The notes under the pieces are model-generated. The model made no database searches and was not told the origin of the DNA. It was given only the letters and a program-made list of their open reading frames with translations. Below, piece by piece: positions 45,030 through 57,589 of a stretch of DNA of 64,000 nucleotides (positions are counted from its first letter, which is position 1; every line of letters begins with the position of its first letter). The stretch is from contig OX387199.1 in the NCBI GenBank assembly GCA_947561715.1, positions 16,187,001 to 16,251,000 of the forward strand, given 5' to 3'. The position numbers and the translations under genes are program-made. Source of the stretch: Ascidia mentula (taxonomy: Eukaryota > Chordata > Ascidiacea > Phlebobranchia > Ascidiidae).

Positions 45030-46490
45030 ACGACAGTAAAAATCATAAAGTTCTACACAGCATTTGTGTTGCGTTAAGGCCATAAATAGCATGCGAAAAC
45101 GGACCGATAGATTACGCACGTAAACGGAACGAATTTTCGTCCCGAACCATCCGTTAAAAGGCACTGTACACAGTATCCGTTATCGTTCGAATTTACGCTT
45201 GGTTGCGCAGGTCGCTGGGAAACCAAATCCAACTGCTGTGTGTGTAAACAGTTCCAAAACTGACATTTTTATTATTCTCCATGACATGTTGGTCAAGTAT
45301 TGAAAAGAAGAAAGCCTGAGAATATTTGATAGCTTCGAAATGCTTCTTAATTGTTGATCAAATGTATTTATTGTACTGAGAAAAAGGAAAAGACACATAC
45401 AAACTGCCACACACTGATAACAGCAGGATATTGATTAGCTTGAATGTACCATTATCACATATTTGAATTTGGAGATAAACTGACAATTAAATTGGAAGAA
45501 CGTGCTTTTCACAAATGCTAACCACCTGCACAGGGTTGCAAGTCATATCATTCAGAGCCATGCTGCATTCGTGGTCATCACAGGAAGTGTCACTAACTGT
45601 ATGATTGTTTTCCATGTATTAAAAACTTAACAAATCAAAATTACATTTAATAGTCTTCTCTTCTGGCACAATAAAAACGTAACTTTATTGACCGACGTTT
45701 CGCCTGTTATCCAACAAGGCTTCTTCAGGGTAATGGTACTGGTCCAGAACACAATAGCTGTGTTTCGTCGGTTAATGAAGTTACGTTTTTTTGTGCCTGA
45801 AGAACAGACTATTAAATTACAATATACCTGGCAGCAACAGAAACATTATATTTCAAAATTACGTGTTTGTAAAACCAATTGTTATCTTTGCCGTATTGTA
45901 GACATTGAGACTCACAATAATAGTAAATATTAAACTGTCAGTTTTGCAACAATATAAATAATATAATATGATCATAAAAAGTTTGCAAAAAAGAAGAAGC
46001 ACTGCAAATGGAGGACAATAAATCAAGGAAAGCAAAACAAATTGTGGAAAAAACTTAAATCTACTATAGTTAGAAAATACCGAGTTTTCATCATTTTTTT
46101 ATAATTATAATACATAAACACATTGCAATTGCTTTGTTTAGTGCTTATTCCAATTGTCCCAGTGCATCAATGTGTTTGTTGTCTACATATGCAAGCTGAC
46201 AGTTGTTCTTTTTTCATGACAAAAATGTTTCCGGATCATTTGAACTGTCATGAAAATTCCCTGCCTAGTATGCAAAATACCCTAAGCCAACAAACGTCTA
46301 TAAGCACATTATTAACCAACTATTGCATTGTAATTTTCCATTTAATAGCGCTAGCCTTCGAACTAAAACTTTTCAAGTCAAATTTTATACTTTCTGGTTC
46401 GTCTCTATTGACGGATCCACGTTAACCGAAAGGCACCACAATGTGGTACATGTTTACTTTCATCACATAAAATTGTTTTTATCGACAAAA
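45030..46490. other. Sequence island not shared with other units
   Basis: The interval between the decayed gene at 44752 and the upstream block of the gene at 46677 is unlike the matching intervals elsewhere. Its start (45060-45260) is more GC-rich, with ccgttatcgttcg-like words, and may be part of another insertion. Contains the inverted-repeat element at 45651-45811. The frames at 45180-45410 and 46123-46425 have no recognisable product. Confidence 0.45.
45647..45815. mobile_element. Inverted-repeat element flanked by TTAA
   Basis: 45651-45811 has about 46-bp inverted ends (tagtcttctcttctggcaca to gaccgacg, and the inverse ending tgaagaacagacta), flanked by TTAA on both sides (45647-45650, 45812-45815). 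Between the arms, the minus strand reads cctgaagaagccttgttgga then taacaggcgaaacgtcgg, a stem-loop discussed under findings. TTAA flanks are usual for piggyBac-type insertions, but the ends do not begin CCC, so the class is uncertain. Confidence 0.6.
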
Positions 46491-46676
46491 AACGTAAAAA
46501 TTTGCCTGGTCTACAGCAAAGTAGAATCGTTATGGAAAGTTAAGCACATGATGGCGCTATTGGTTTTCCGTTATTATAAAGCCTTTTTTCCTCACAGACA
46601 AAAATCACTTATACTTGGGAACGTATGAAAGCCCGAGTATTTGAAATTGCAAATTGAGAGTCAGGATTTAAACAGC

Positions 46677-47225
46677 ATGGAAAGTAGAGTACACATTACG
46701 TTACTTTTCATGATATTGTGTGGATTCTGCTTTCGTTCTCACGGAAAAGCGTTCAACGATAAAAGGGATTCGGATATGGTGAGACCTCCATTGGGATTCA
46801 AGGATTATGCAGAAAATCGGCAAAAAAGGGATTCGGATATGGTGGCACCTCCATCGGGATTCAAGGATAATGCAGAAAATCGACAAAAAAGGGATTCGGA
46901 TATGGTGGCACCTCCAAATGGATTCAAGGATAATGCAGAAAATCGACAAAAAAGAGATTCGGATATGGTGAGACCTCCAAAGCGATTCAAGGATAATGCA
47001 GAAAATCGACAAAAAAGAGATTCGGATATGGTGAGACCTCCAAAGGGATTCAAGGATAATGCAGAAACTCGACAAAAAAGAGATTCGGATATGGTGGCAC
47101 CTCCAAATGGATTCAAGGATAATGCAGAAATTCGACAAAAAAGAGATTCGGATATGGTGAGACCTCCAGTCGGATTCAACAAAAACATAAAAATAGCGCC
47201 TCCGCTGGGATTACGCCAGGACTAA
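46677..47225 (+). CDS. Secreted multi-copy peptide precursor, 7 units (182 aa)
   Basis: Signal peptide MESRVHITLLFMILCGFCFR to about residue 24, then seven units: DSDMVRPPLGFKDYAEN, DSDMVAPPSGFKDNAEN, DSDMVAPPNGFKDNAEN, DSDMVRPPKRFKDNAEN, DSDMVRPPKGFKDNAET, DSDMVAPPNGFKDNAEI and DSDMVRPPVGFNKNIKI with tail PPLGLRQD. All separators are RQKR. This copy carries FKD in place of FND in nearly every unit, a sign that units within one gene are homogenised together. Conserved upstream block near 46552, although its box reads gatggcgctattgg. An upstream in-frame start at 46641 is not conserved. Confidence 0.87.
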   Translation: MESRVHITLLFMILCGFCFRSHGKAFNDKRDSDMVRPPLGFKDYAENRQKRDSDMVAPPSGFKDNAENRQKRDSDMVAPPNGFKDNAENRQKRDSDMVRPPKRFKDNAENRQKRDSDMVRPPKGFKDNAETRQKRDSDMVAPPNGFKDNAEIRQKRDSDMVRPPVGFNKNIKIAPPLGLRQD

Positions 47226-47289
47226 AATTGTGAATAATACTAAACTCTTATTGAAACGTTAAGATTTTTTACTAAATCAAATGAAACGT

Positions 47290-49990
47290 AGTAGCTTGGC
47301 TTGATGTATACCGTGTTTAGGCCTGCCGACGTTTATTTAAGTTACATTTTGTCACTCCAAATATTTCTCAGAATATGGTTACGAAGACAAACATTTTAAA
47401 TCATTAACGTTTGAAATCAAACGACAGTAAAAACCTTAATCTTTGAATAAAGTGAAAATTACGATTTTATTTTTGATTTCGCAAGTTGGCAATTTCTGTA
47501 AGCACATGGCTTAATCTGGCTTAGCTGTAAAAAAACAAATACAAAACCGAACACAAACGTTTTGTGTGAGCTTTGCTGAGTTATTTCACGCATTTCAGAA
47601 CCGCTTGTGTATCTAGTGGATCAATAGGTAAGGACTGGAACAAGTTTACTAAATATTATTGGTCTCCAAAACACAAAATTATAAAAAATAATAGGCGCAT
47701 TGGAAGTAATTAGATAACTTAAAGTTGAAATGGACGAACAAACCAAACGCGAGGTTTGTCCCTTCATGTCATGGTCCAATGCACAACTACAAAGCTGGCC
47801 CAACCCAATTTCGTGCTGAACGCTGCTCAGTGAAGGACAAGTCAGCAAAAACAAACTTGACACACCTCAAATTACAACTTTGGCAGCTTCACATCCGATT
47901 TTTGGATGGGCAGGCAAGCGGAACCCTTTTCAGTAAAAAACATTTATCGGTCGAATGTTTCAAATGTATCTGTAATCACCACACAGAGTTTGGCATTGCA
48001 GATTTTCCTAAGTCCTCGACCAAAAGAAAGAATTGTCCAACACGGTCCAATGAACGTCGGTAAGTGCGAGCTTACTAACCCAAAATTGCGGAAAACTGCT
48101 GAATGAACCCTAAGTCAGCAAATACAAACATGGCACACCTCCAAATGCAGCTTTGTAGCCTATTTTTGGATGGGCAAACAAGCGAAACCTTTTCGCGTGA
48201 TCTCGGACAAAGAGCACTTAACGTTCAAGTTATTTCACCGTTCTGGTAATGTAAGTTTCTGTTGTACCTTGTTTTGCTTTACATACCAATGGCATACAAA
48301 TTCATATTTGCAATTTGTTGAAGCCTCACTGACTTTTAGATGCAACACAGTATAAAGTACGAACGGAACATATTAGACGCCATCTCTTCGAGCAACCAAG
48401 CGAAAAACTTCCATTGATCTTATGTAAAAATTATGTGTGCCATGCCTGACGGTTTGATGATTATATTTCCTACATTGTTATTTCACAAAGATTTGTGGTA
48501 CGAAAACGACTTTATATTTTTATTTTTGTGTAATTACCATAATTAGAATTGTATATTGGCTCAAAATTTCTGTATATATAAGACTTATCAGGACTTCTGT
48601 ACAAATAGGAGTAATGACAAGCATTTAACCCAGCGCCACATCTGGCTCCACAAGCTTTTCGTAGAGACTCGCGTGCAACGTTGTCACGCTCAAGTTCACC
48701 ACACAATGTTACTTAATCCGGACCGCCAGAGAAAACCTTAACCCCAGCACAAATCGCTTTCTTCGTAAAACCTTTTCGCCTTCTGATTTATTGGTCGTCC
48801 ATCAACGGGTTTGTATGAGTTCACATTATGTGTACGTTCTTCTTCATCAGTTTCGAGTCTATTTTCAATTAACTTTTGCGTTTTTGTACATGTATAAATA
48901 TTATTGTTTGCTCAAGCGTTACTAACTCGTGCAAAAATTTTGGAGCATAGAATTTGTTGTTTTTTACAATATGAGCGATTTACAAATAAAATCTGTTATA
49001 TGGGTCGGGCGCTTGGCCACAAAAGCCGCCCTGTTGTGAAAATTTGCTCAAAGTCGCAAATAAATGTGCTGTCGAGCTCGCTATTGCGGTAAACTTCCAT
49101 TGGTTCAAAGGTAACGTCAGATTGACACAAACACATTATAAAAACTTGCTCCACAGTAAACTTTGCGAAACTTTAGGGCTCATAAAAACATTTGTAAAGA
49201 TGTATGGGGTAATAATTACTTTTATGCAAAAAGTTCTCAATATAATTCATGACGTTAGTCAGCTTCATAATGATACGCTTGACATTAGAGTAGTTGATCA
49301 GAGAACTTAGAGTGCTGGTTATTAGTGTCAAAAGAGAATGTTTGACATTTGTGTACAAAAAAAACACATTGACTGTAACAATTAGTAACGGATTTGCCTC
49401 TAGCTGTTGTGGTATGCTGTTGTTGTTAGCTTCCTACCAGTCAAGCATAGGCCTATTGATAATATATATTCTGCTATACCTTAAAAACTTATGAATTAAG
49501 ACACGACAGAAATTTTTACGTAGACTGTGAAATGCATTAAAGAAAAGCAGTCGTCCGCATGGTGGTAATATTGCCTGCAGCCTGCACAAGCCTTACAGGT
49601 ATATCTTTAATAAGCGTGTTAAGCAGTTGGTTCACCTCCAGTTTGGGTGAACTCAAAGCAGGTAAGCATATGCATATATATGCAGATCCTTGACAGGTGT
49701 GGAATTTAGCAGTCTGACCAGGCTCATATTTTCCGTTCATAAGTTTCATACTTGTTATGTGTCTAAGCAAAACATCATCATTTATGGCACCAGTATGACA
49801 TAGTCCCTTCACAAATTTTTCGCACCAGGCCTTACTATGCCAGTGAGGTTTTATGGATTCATGTTTTCAGTTCAATTGCTTTATTAGTCGTAGTTCTCTT
49901 TTCATAATGTTGTAGTACCATGTCTCATTGAGAATGACAAGTTCCCCATCTTCGCCTGACTTAAATTTTACAATTTTATTTTGTTTAATA
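47290..49990. repeat. Spacer block R (copy)
   Basis: Block R landmarks near 47611, 47767, 47903 and 48163 (ttggatgggcaaacaagcg), then from 48600 nearly identical to 38300 onward. No gene. Confidence 0.7.
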
Positions 49991-52900
49991 ATCTGGCCAG
50001 GTTTTTGACCGCCCGTCTTTATTGCGACACGGACTCTGAACCGGTAAACAAAAAAACTCCCATATCTTTCATAATCGCTTTGATATCAATTATCTACTCT
50101 ACCATCTCTGGATTGTGGACAATATAAATATAATTGATTTGTAAGCAGCAAAGTGTTAGGAGAGTATCTAATTAGCTGAATATCAAAAGCTCACAAATTT
50201 ATCAATAATGGAAATAACCGGAGAGATTTACGTTTACTGTCGTAATCGAGACTTGTATTTGAAAGTTGCCGCCTAAGAATAAAGTTATTCTTTTAACGAA
50301 CAATTAAATGCCATGTTGATTCTCGTGCGTTGTCAGTATTGTAAAGGTGCTGAGAAGTTCTGCTGTAAGATTTCAAAACTATTTATATTAATATGTGAGA
50401 TTTACCACGTAAAACTACAAAAAGCAATATATGTATGCAATAAGAGATGCGGAAAAAAGTTTCTCAAACAGCTTCAAGAAGATTATTGGAATTGGGCGTG
50501 GTAAAATAGAAACAGTATGGTAATGATAGCACACGATGGCGCTAAAGGATTGCATCTTCTTCACTTCCAATATTATGAAGTCCCTTTTTCTCACAGACCA
50601 AAATCACCTGCTTGAAGTCGTATGAAAACAGGAGTATTTGATATAGAGGTCTAAAAGTCTAGATTCAAAAAGCATGGAAAGGAAAGTTCACGTTGCCTTA
50701 ATTTTCTTGATTTTGTGTGGAATGTGCTTTTGTTCTCACGGAAAAGCGTTCGACGGTAAAATGGATTCAGATATTGTCCGACATCCAGCCGAATTCAACG
50801 ATAATGCAGAAGATCGACTAAAAAGAGATTTGGATATTTTGTTACCTCCAGTCGGATTCAACGATAATGCAGAAAATCGACTAAAAAGAGATTTGGATAT
50901 TTTGTTACCTCCAAACGGATTCAACGATAATGCAGAAGATCGACGAAAAAGGGATTTGGATATGCTGAGACCACCACCAGGATTCAACGATAATGCAGAA
51001 GATCGACAAAAAAGGAGTTCGAATATGGTGGCACCTCCAATGGGATTCAACGAATACGCAGGAATAGCGCCTCCGCGGGGATTACGCAAGGACTAAAATT
51101 GTGAAAAAGTAGTAAACTCTTCTTGAAATGTGTAGATTTTAACTAACTTAAATGAAATGTAGTAGCTTGTCTTTCTATATACCGTGTTTAGGCCTACCGA
51201 CGTTATTCAAAGTAACTATTTATTACTGCAAACATTTCTCATAATATTGTCACAAAGAAACAAATTTTAAAATCTAACCTTCAAAATGTAACGACATGAA
51301 ATAATTAATCTTTGAAAAAAGTAAAAATCACGATTTAAATTGTGACTTTGCAACTTGCAAATTTCCGTAAACACGACGCTTATCTGGCTTAGCTGCAAAA
51401 AACAAATATAAAACCAAGTACAAAAGTTTTATGTGAACTTCTGTGATTTATTTTACACATTTCAGATCCTCTTTTGGATCTAGTGGGGTATTAGTTGAGG
51501 AATGAAACAGATGTAGATACTGAATGTTGGTCTCCAAATCACGAAATTTATAAAAATTGATAAGCGGATTGGAAGTAATTACATAACCTAATGTTAAGAT
51601 TTACGAACAACAGAATATCCTCGTCCCAATCAAACACGAGGTTTGTCCCATCATGTCATGGTCCAATGCACATCCACAAAGCTGTCTGGCCCAATTTCGT
51701 GGTGAACAGGGCTAAGTGAACGCCAAGTTAGCGAAAATAATCTTGACACACCTCCATGTACAACTTTGCAGCTTGGTATCCGACTTTTGGATGGGCAGGT
51801 AAGCGGAACCCTTTTTCGTAAAGGAAATTCATCGGTTAAATGTTTCACATGTATCTGTAGTCAAAACACAGATTTTGGCATTGCAAACTTTCCTAAATAT
51901 GTGCCTTTTTGCTTAATATACTTTTGACATACATTTTTTTTGCAATTTTTAACATCATTGAACGACTGAGTAAGTTTAAATTTTTGGCAACAATTTGATG
52001 ACTCGCGGTCGCGCCAATCTTATACCCAAACACGAAGTGAAACCTCAATTGAAATAAAGCTATGTTTTACGAATTTACATTGTGTCTCCACAAACGCTTA
52101 TGTGAGTAATGTTATGATGGCTAAATTTTCAAAAACCTTGAAAATCTATCGGCAGGTAAGATTGTAATCCGAGAAAGAAGTGTAAATGACGATTTAAATG
52201 TATCACCTTTTTGTAACACAACGCTTACCTCGCTTAGCTGTAAAAAGCAAATACAAAACAAATTTTGGTATGAACTTTTTTACTTTATTGTAAGGATTTC
52301 TGAAAAACTCAACGGCGACGTAAAAGAATTAGATTATGTGCAACAAAATTTGCTAATCTCCTGAACACAATTAAGTATAAAAAATAAAAAAGGAATATTT
52401 ACAGTGCATAAAGTATAATAAAATGAATTAGAGTTGAGGTTTCAAGTCCTGGACCAAAAGAATGTCCAAATCACGACACGGTCCAATGCACGTCTGTAAG
52501 TGCGAGCTTACTGACACAAAACTGCGGAACACTGTTGAGTAAACCTCAAGTCAGCAAAAACAAACATGACACGCCTCCAAATGCAGCTTTGTAGTCTATT
52601 GTTTGGATGGACAGTCAAGCAGAACCTTTTCGCGTGATCTCGGACAAAGAACACTTAATGTTCTGGCAATGTAAGTTTTCCAGAAGATTAAGCCAAAAGA
52701 GTATGAGTTGTACCCTTTTTTGCTTTACATACCAATAGCATACCAATTCATATTTGCAATTTGTTAAAACTTAACTGACTTTTAGATGCAACACAATAAA
52801 TGCACGTACGCAACATTTTAGCCGCATTCCCTAAGAGCAACCAAGAGGAAAACTTTTATTGATCTTAAAAAAAATTGTATGTGCCATGCCAGACGGCTTG

Positions 52901-53010
52901 ATAAATACATTTCCTACACTGTTGTTTTACAAAGATTTGTGGTACGATATAACGACTTTATATTTGTATTTTTGCGTAATTACCATGATCAGAATTATAT
53001 ATGGGCGCAG
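48600..53010. repeat. 10-kb-spaced duplication, right copy
   Basis: Sister of 38300-42660. Its right part (51100-53010) is repeated once more at about 55200-57110, after the gene at 54585. Confidence 0.85.
50674..51096 (+). CDS. Secreted multi-copy peptide precursor, 5 units (140 aa)
   Basis: Signal peptide identical to that of the gene at 40475. Units: MDSDIVRHPAEFNDNAED, DLDILLPPVGFNDNAEN, DLDILLPPNGFNDNAED, DLDMLRPPPGFNDNAED and SSNMVAPPMGFNEYAGI with tail PPRGLRKD. Separators are RLKR, RLKR, RRKR and RQKR, all still R-x-K-R, so cleavage is kept while the third position varies. The DILLPP cores are a distinct subtype also seen in the divergent gene at 59545 (DILLPP). Conserved upstream block near 50533. 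Confidence 0.87.
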   Translation: MERKVHVALIFLILCGMCFCSHGKAFDGKMDSDIVRHPAEFNDNAEDRLKRDLDILLPPVGFNDNAENRLKRDLDILLPPNGFNDNAEDRRKRDLDMLRPPPGFNDNAEDRQKRSSNMVAPPMGFNEYAGIAPPRGLRKD

Positions 53011-53760
53011 TGGAGTTAATCAGCTTCATTATAATACGCTTGTGATTAAAGTGGTTGATCAGAGAACTTAAAGAGGTTATCAATCTCAAAAGAGAATGTT
53101 TGACATTTGGGTACAATTAAAACCACATCGACCGTAACAACAAATAACGGATTTGCCTCTAGCTGTTGTGGTATGCTGTTAATATTAGCTTCCTACCAGT
53201 CAAGCTTATTGATAATATATAGTTTGCTATAACTGCAACACTAATGAACTAAGACACGTCAGAAATTTTAGCATAGGCTGTAAAATGCATTAAAGAAAAG
53301 AAGTCGTCCGCGTGGTGGTAATATTGCCTGCAGTCTGCACAAGCCTAACAGGTATATCTTCAATAAGCGTGTTAAGCAGTTGGTTCACCTAAAGATTGGG
53401 TGACCTCGAAAGCAGGTAAGCATATGTACATGTATATGCAGATCCTTGACAGGTGAGGAATTTGGCAATATTACCAGGTTCAAATTTTCCGTTCATAAGT
53501 TTCATCCTTGTTATGTGTCTGAGTATACCATCACCATTTATGGCACCAGTTTGACGTAGGGCCTTCACAAATTTTTCGCACCAGGCTTTGCTATGCCCGT
53601 GAGGTTTTTTAGATTCATGTTTTCAGTTCAATTGCTTTATTAGTCGTAGTTCTCTTTTCATAATGTTGTTGTACCATGTCTCGTTGAGTATGACCAGTTC
53701 CCCGTTCTTCTTCTGATTTGAATTTTACTATGTTAATGAGTGTCACCAACCGCAAAATAA
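51150..53760. repeat. Spacer block R (copy)
   Basis: Block R landmarks near 51478, 51652, 51786 and 52610 (ttggatggacagtcaagcag). After 53010 it jumps directly to the part that carries ggttgatcagagaacttaaa, so the tail is shortened by deletion compared with 42660 onward. No gene. Confidence 0.7.
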
Positions 53761-54584
53761 TAAGAATACATGTGCTTTTTTGTTTAATATATTCTTGACA
53801 TACGTGTCAACCTTTGGGTCAAGTTTCGATAAACATTGCTTGCCCTGTGGCCATACCCAGGGATGTGGTTTTCAAACATGACAGAAACTTTCCTTACTGC
53901 TGTTTTTTGACCTGAAACTTGCCCAGGTTTTTGACCGCCCGTCTTAATTGCTACACGGACTCTGAACCTGTGAACAAAAAAAATCCCATATCTTCCATAA
54001 AGGTTTTGATATCACTTATCTATTCTACCAGCTCTGGGTCGTGGACAATAAAAATATGTATGATTTGTGGGTATCAAAGTGTTAGGTGAGTATCTACTTA
54101 GTTGCATATTAAAAGCCCACAAAATTATCAATAATGGAAATAACCGAAGAGATGTACATTTACTGTGGTAATCGAGACATTTTTTTTAACGAAACGGTGA
54201 ATTGCCATGTTGTTTGTCGTGCATTAAAATATAGGTACAAATTATGATTGTCAGTGTTGCAAAGGTGCTGAGAAGTTTTGCTGGAGGTTTCCAAAACCAT
54301 TGATACTAATATGTGAGATTCACCAAGCAAACTAGAAAAGCCATATATATGTATGTAATAAGAGACGTTGTATAAACTTTCTCAAATATCTTCAAGAAGA
54401 ATATTGAAATTCGGCGTAGTAAATAGTATGGTAATGATAGCACACGATGGCGCTAAAGGAGCGTATCCACTTAATATCCGTCATTATCAGTCCCTTTTTC
54501 TCCCCGATCAAGACACTTGTACTTGGGAACGCACGGAAACACGAATATTTGATATTGTGGGCTGAGAGTCAGGATTTAAACAGC

Positions 54585-55193
54585 ATGGAAAGGAAAGTAC
54601 ACATTTCGTTACTTTCCTTGATTTTGTGTGGATTGTGCTTTTGTACACATAGAAAAGAGTTCAACGATAAAAGGGATTCGGATATTGTCCGACCAGCGGG
54701 ATTCAACGATAAGGCAGAAAATCGACAAAAAAGGGATTCGGATATGGTGGGACCTCCACCAGGATTCAACGATAATGCAGAAAATCGACAAAAAAGGGAT
54801 TTGGATATGGTGGGACCACCAGCGGGATTCAAGGATAATGCAGAAAATCGACAAAAAAGGGATTCGGATATGGTGGGACCTCCAATGGGATTCAACGATA
54901 ATGCAGAAAATCGACAAAAAAGGGATTTGGATATGGTGAGACCACCAGCGGGATTCAAGGATAATGCAGAAAATCGACAAAAAAGGGATTCGGATATGGT
55001 GGGACCTCCACCAGGATTCAACGATAATGCAGAAAATCGACAAAAAAGGGATTTGGATATGGTGAGACCACCACGAGGATTCAACGATAATGCAGAAGAT
55101 CGACAAAAAAGGAGTTCGAATATGGTGGCACCTCCAATGGGATTCAACGAATACGCAGGAATAGCGCCTCCGCAGGGATTAAACAAGGACTAA
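54585..55193 (+). CDS. Secreted multi-copy peptide precursor, 8 units (202 aa)
   Basis: Longest member. Signal peptide MERKVHISLLSLILCGLCFC, then DSDIVRPAGFNDKAEN (one proline short), followed by alternating DSDMVGPPxGFNDNAEN and DLDMVxPPxGFKDNAEN units, then DLDMVRPPRGFNDNAED and SSNMVAPPMGFNEYAGI with tail PPQGLNKD. All separators are RQKR. The alternation suggests that the array grew by duplication of a two-unit (126-bp) block. Last unit equals that of 50674, upstream region equals that of 28377, so the gene is a mosaic. An in-frame upstream ATG at 54447 lies in the conserved non-coding block and is rejected as start. Confidence 0.88.
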   Translation: MERKVHISLLSLILCGLCFCTHRKEFNDKRDSDIVRPAGFNDKAENRQKRDSDMVGPPPGFNDNAENRQKRDLDMVGPPAGFKDNAENRQKRDSDMVGPPMGFNDNAENRQKRDLDMVRPPAGFKDNAENRQKRDSDMVGPPPGFNDNAENRQKRDLDMVRPPRGFNDNAEDRQKRSSNMVAPPMGFNEYAGIAPPQGLNKD

Positions 55194-55239
55194 AATTGTG
55201 AAAAAATAGTAAAATCTCTTAGAAATGTGTAGATTTTAA

Positions 55240-57530
55240 CTAACTGAAATGAAACGTAGTGGTTTGTCTTCCTATATACCGTGTTTAGGCCTACCGACGT
55301 TATTAAAAGTAACATTTTGTCACTGCAAGCATTTCTCATAATATTGTCATAAAGAAACAAATTTTAAAATTCAACCTTCAAAATGCAACGACATGAAATA
55401 ATTAATATTTGAAAAAAGTAAAAATGACGATTTAAATTGTGACTTTGCAACTTGCAAATTTCCGTAAACACGACGCTTATCTGGCTTAGCTGCAAAAAAC
55501 AAATACAAAACAAAGCACAAAAGTTTTGTGTGAAATTTTCTGATTTATTGTTCATATTTCAGGTCCGCTTTTGCATCTAGTGGGGTATGAGTTGAGGAAT
55601 GAAACAGATGTAGCTACTGAATGTTGGTCTCCAAATCACGAAATTTATAAAAATTGATAAGCGGATTGGAAGTAATTAAATAATTTAAAGTTAAGATTTA
55701 CGAACAACAGAATATCCTCGTCCCAACTAAACAAGAGGTTTGTCCCTTCATGTCATGGTCCAATGCACATCCACAAAGCTGCCTAACCCAATTTCGTGCT
55801 GAACACTGCTCAGTGAACGCTAAGTCAGCGAAAACAATCTTGACACACCTCCATGTACAACTTTGCAGCTTCATATCCGATTTTTGGACGGGCAGGCAAG
55901 CGGAACCCTTTTTTCGCAAAGGAAATTCATCGGTTAAATGTTTCACATGTATCTGTAGTCAAAACACAGAGTTTGGCATTGCAAACTTTCCTAAATATGT
56001 GCTTTTTTGCTTAATAAGCTTTTGACATACCAAAAATTTTTTTGCAATTTTTAACATCATTGAACGACTGAGTAAGTTTAAATTTTTGGCAACAATTTGA
56101 TGACTCGTGGTCGCGCCAATCTTATACCCAAACACGAAGTGAAACCTCAATTGAAATAAAGCTATGTTTTACGAATTTACATTGTGTCTCCACAAACGCT
56201 TATGTGAGTAATGTTATGATGGCTAAATTTTCAAAAACCTTGAAAATCTATCGACAAGATTTGTATCCATTGTAATCCGAGAATGAAGTGTAAATGACGA
56301 TTTAGATGTATTACCTTTTTGTAACACAACGCTTACCTCGCTTAGCTGTAAAAAGCAAATACAAAACAAATTTTGGTATGAACTTTTTTACTTTATTGTA
56401 AGGATTTCTGAAAAACTCAACGGCGACGTAAAAGAATTAGATTATGTGCAACAAAATTTGCTAATCTCCTGAACACAATTAAGTATAAAAAATAAAAAAG
56501 GAATATTTACAGTGCATAAAGTATAATAAAATGAATTAGAGTTGAGGTTTCAAGTCCTGGACCAAAAGAATCTCCAAATCACGACACGGTCCAATGCACG
56601 TCTGTAAGTGCCAGCTTACTGACACAAAACTGCGGAACACTGTTGAGTAAACCTCAAGTCAGCAAAAACAAACATGACACACCTCCAAATGCAGCTTTGT
56701 AGTCTATTGTTTGGATGGACAGTCAAGCAGAACCTTTTCGCGTGATCTCGGACAAAGAACACTTAATGTTCTGGCAATGTAAGTTTTCCTGAAGATTAAG
56801 CCAAAAGAGTATGAGTTGTACCCTTTTTTGCTTTACATACCAATAGCATACCAATTCATATTTGCAATTTGTTAAAACTTAACTGACTTTTAGATGCAAC
56901 ACAATAAATGCACGTACGCAACATTTTAGCCGCCATCTCTAAGAGCAACCAAGCGGAAAACTTTTATTGATCTTAAAAAAAATTGTATGTGCCATGCCAG
57001 ACGGCTTGATAAATACATTTCCTACACTGTTGTTTTACAAAGATTTGTGGTACGATATAACGACTTTATATTTGTATTTTTGCGTAATTACCATGATCAG
57101 AATTATATATGGGCGCAAAAATTCTGTATATATAATACTTATCGGGACTTCTGTACAAACAGAAAGCAATGGGAAGCATTAAACCATAAGTTATTAAATT
57201 CCAGCGCCACATCTGGCTCCACAAGCTTTTCGTAGAAACTCGCGGGCAACGTTGTCACGCTCAAGTTCACCACACAATGTTACTTAATCCGGACCGGCGG
57301 ACAAAATATTATCCCTAGCACAACTTGCTTTGGTCGTGAAAACCTTGCAGTCTTCTGATTTATTGGTCGTCCTTCAAACGGGAGTTATGTGTGCACTTTT
57401 TTGATCAGTTTTGATTCTATTTCCAACTAATTCAATTAGATTTTGTTAATATATAAATATTGTTGTTTAATCAAGCAAAAATAACTGTCGTGAGTAACTT
57501 GCACAAATAATTTTGGACAGCATAAATCTT
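55240..57530. repeat. Spacer block R (copy)
   Basis: Block R landmarks near 55576, 55750, 55882 and 56711. Nearly the same as 51150-53010. No gene. Confidence 0.7.
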
Positions 57531-57589
57531 GTTGTTTTTTCACAATATGTGCAATTTAATGATGAAATGTTGTTTTAACACCCCAATGT

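Noticed and set aside
54447-54584. Upstream in-frame start for the gene at 54585
   Set aside because: Would put 46 residues before the signal peptide; paralogues do not share it and the stretch is the conserved non-coding block.
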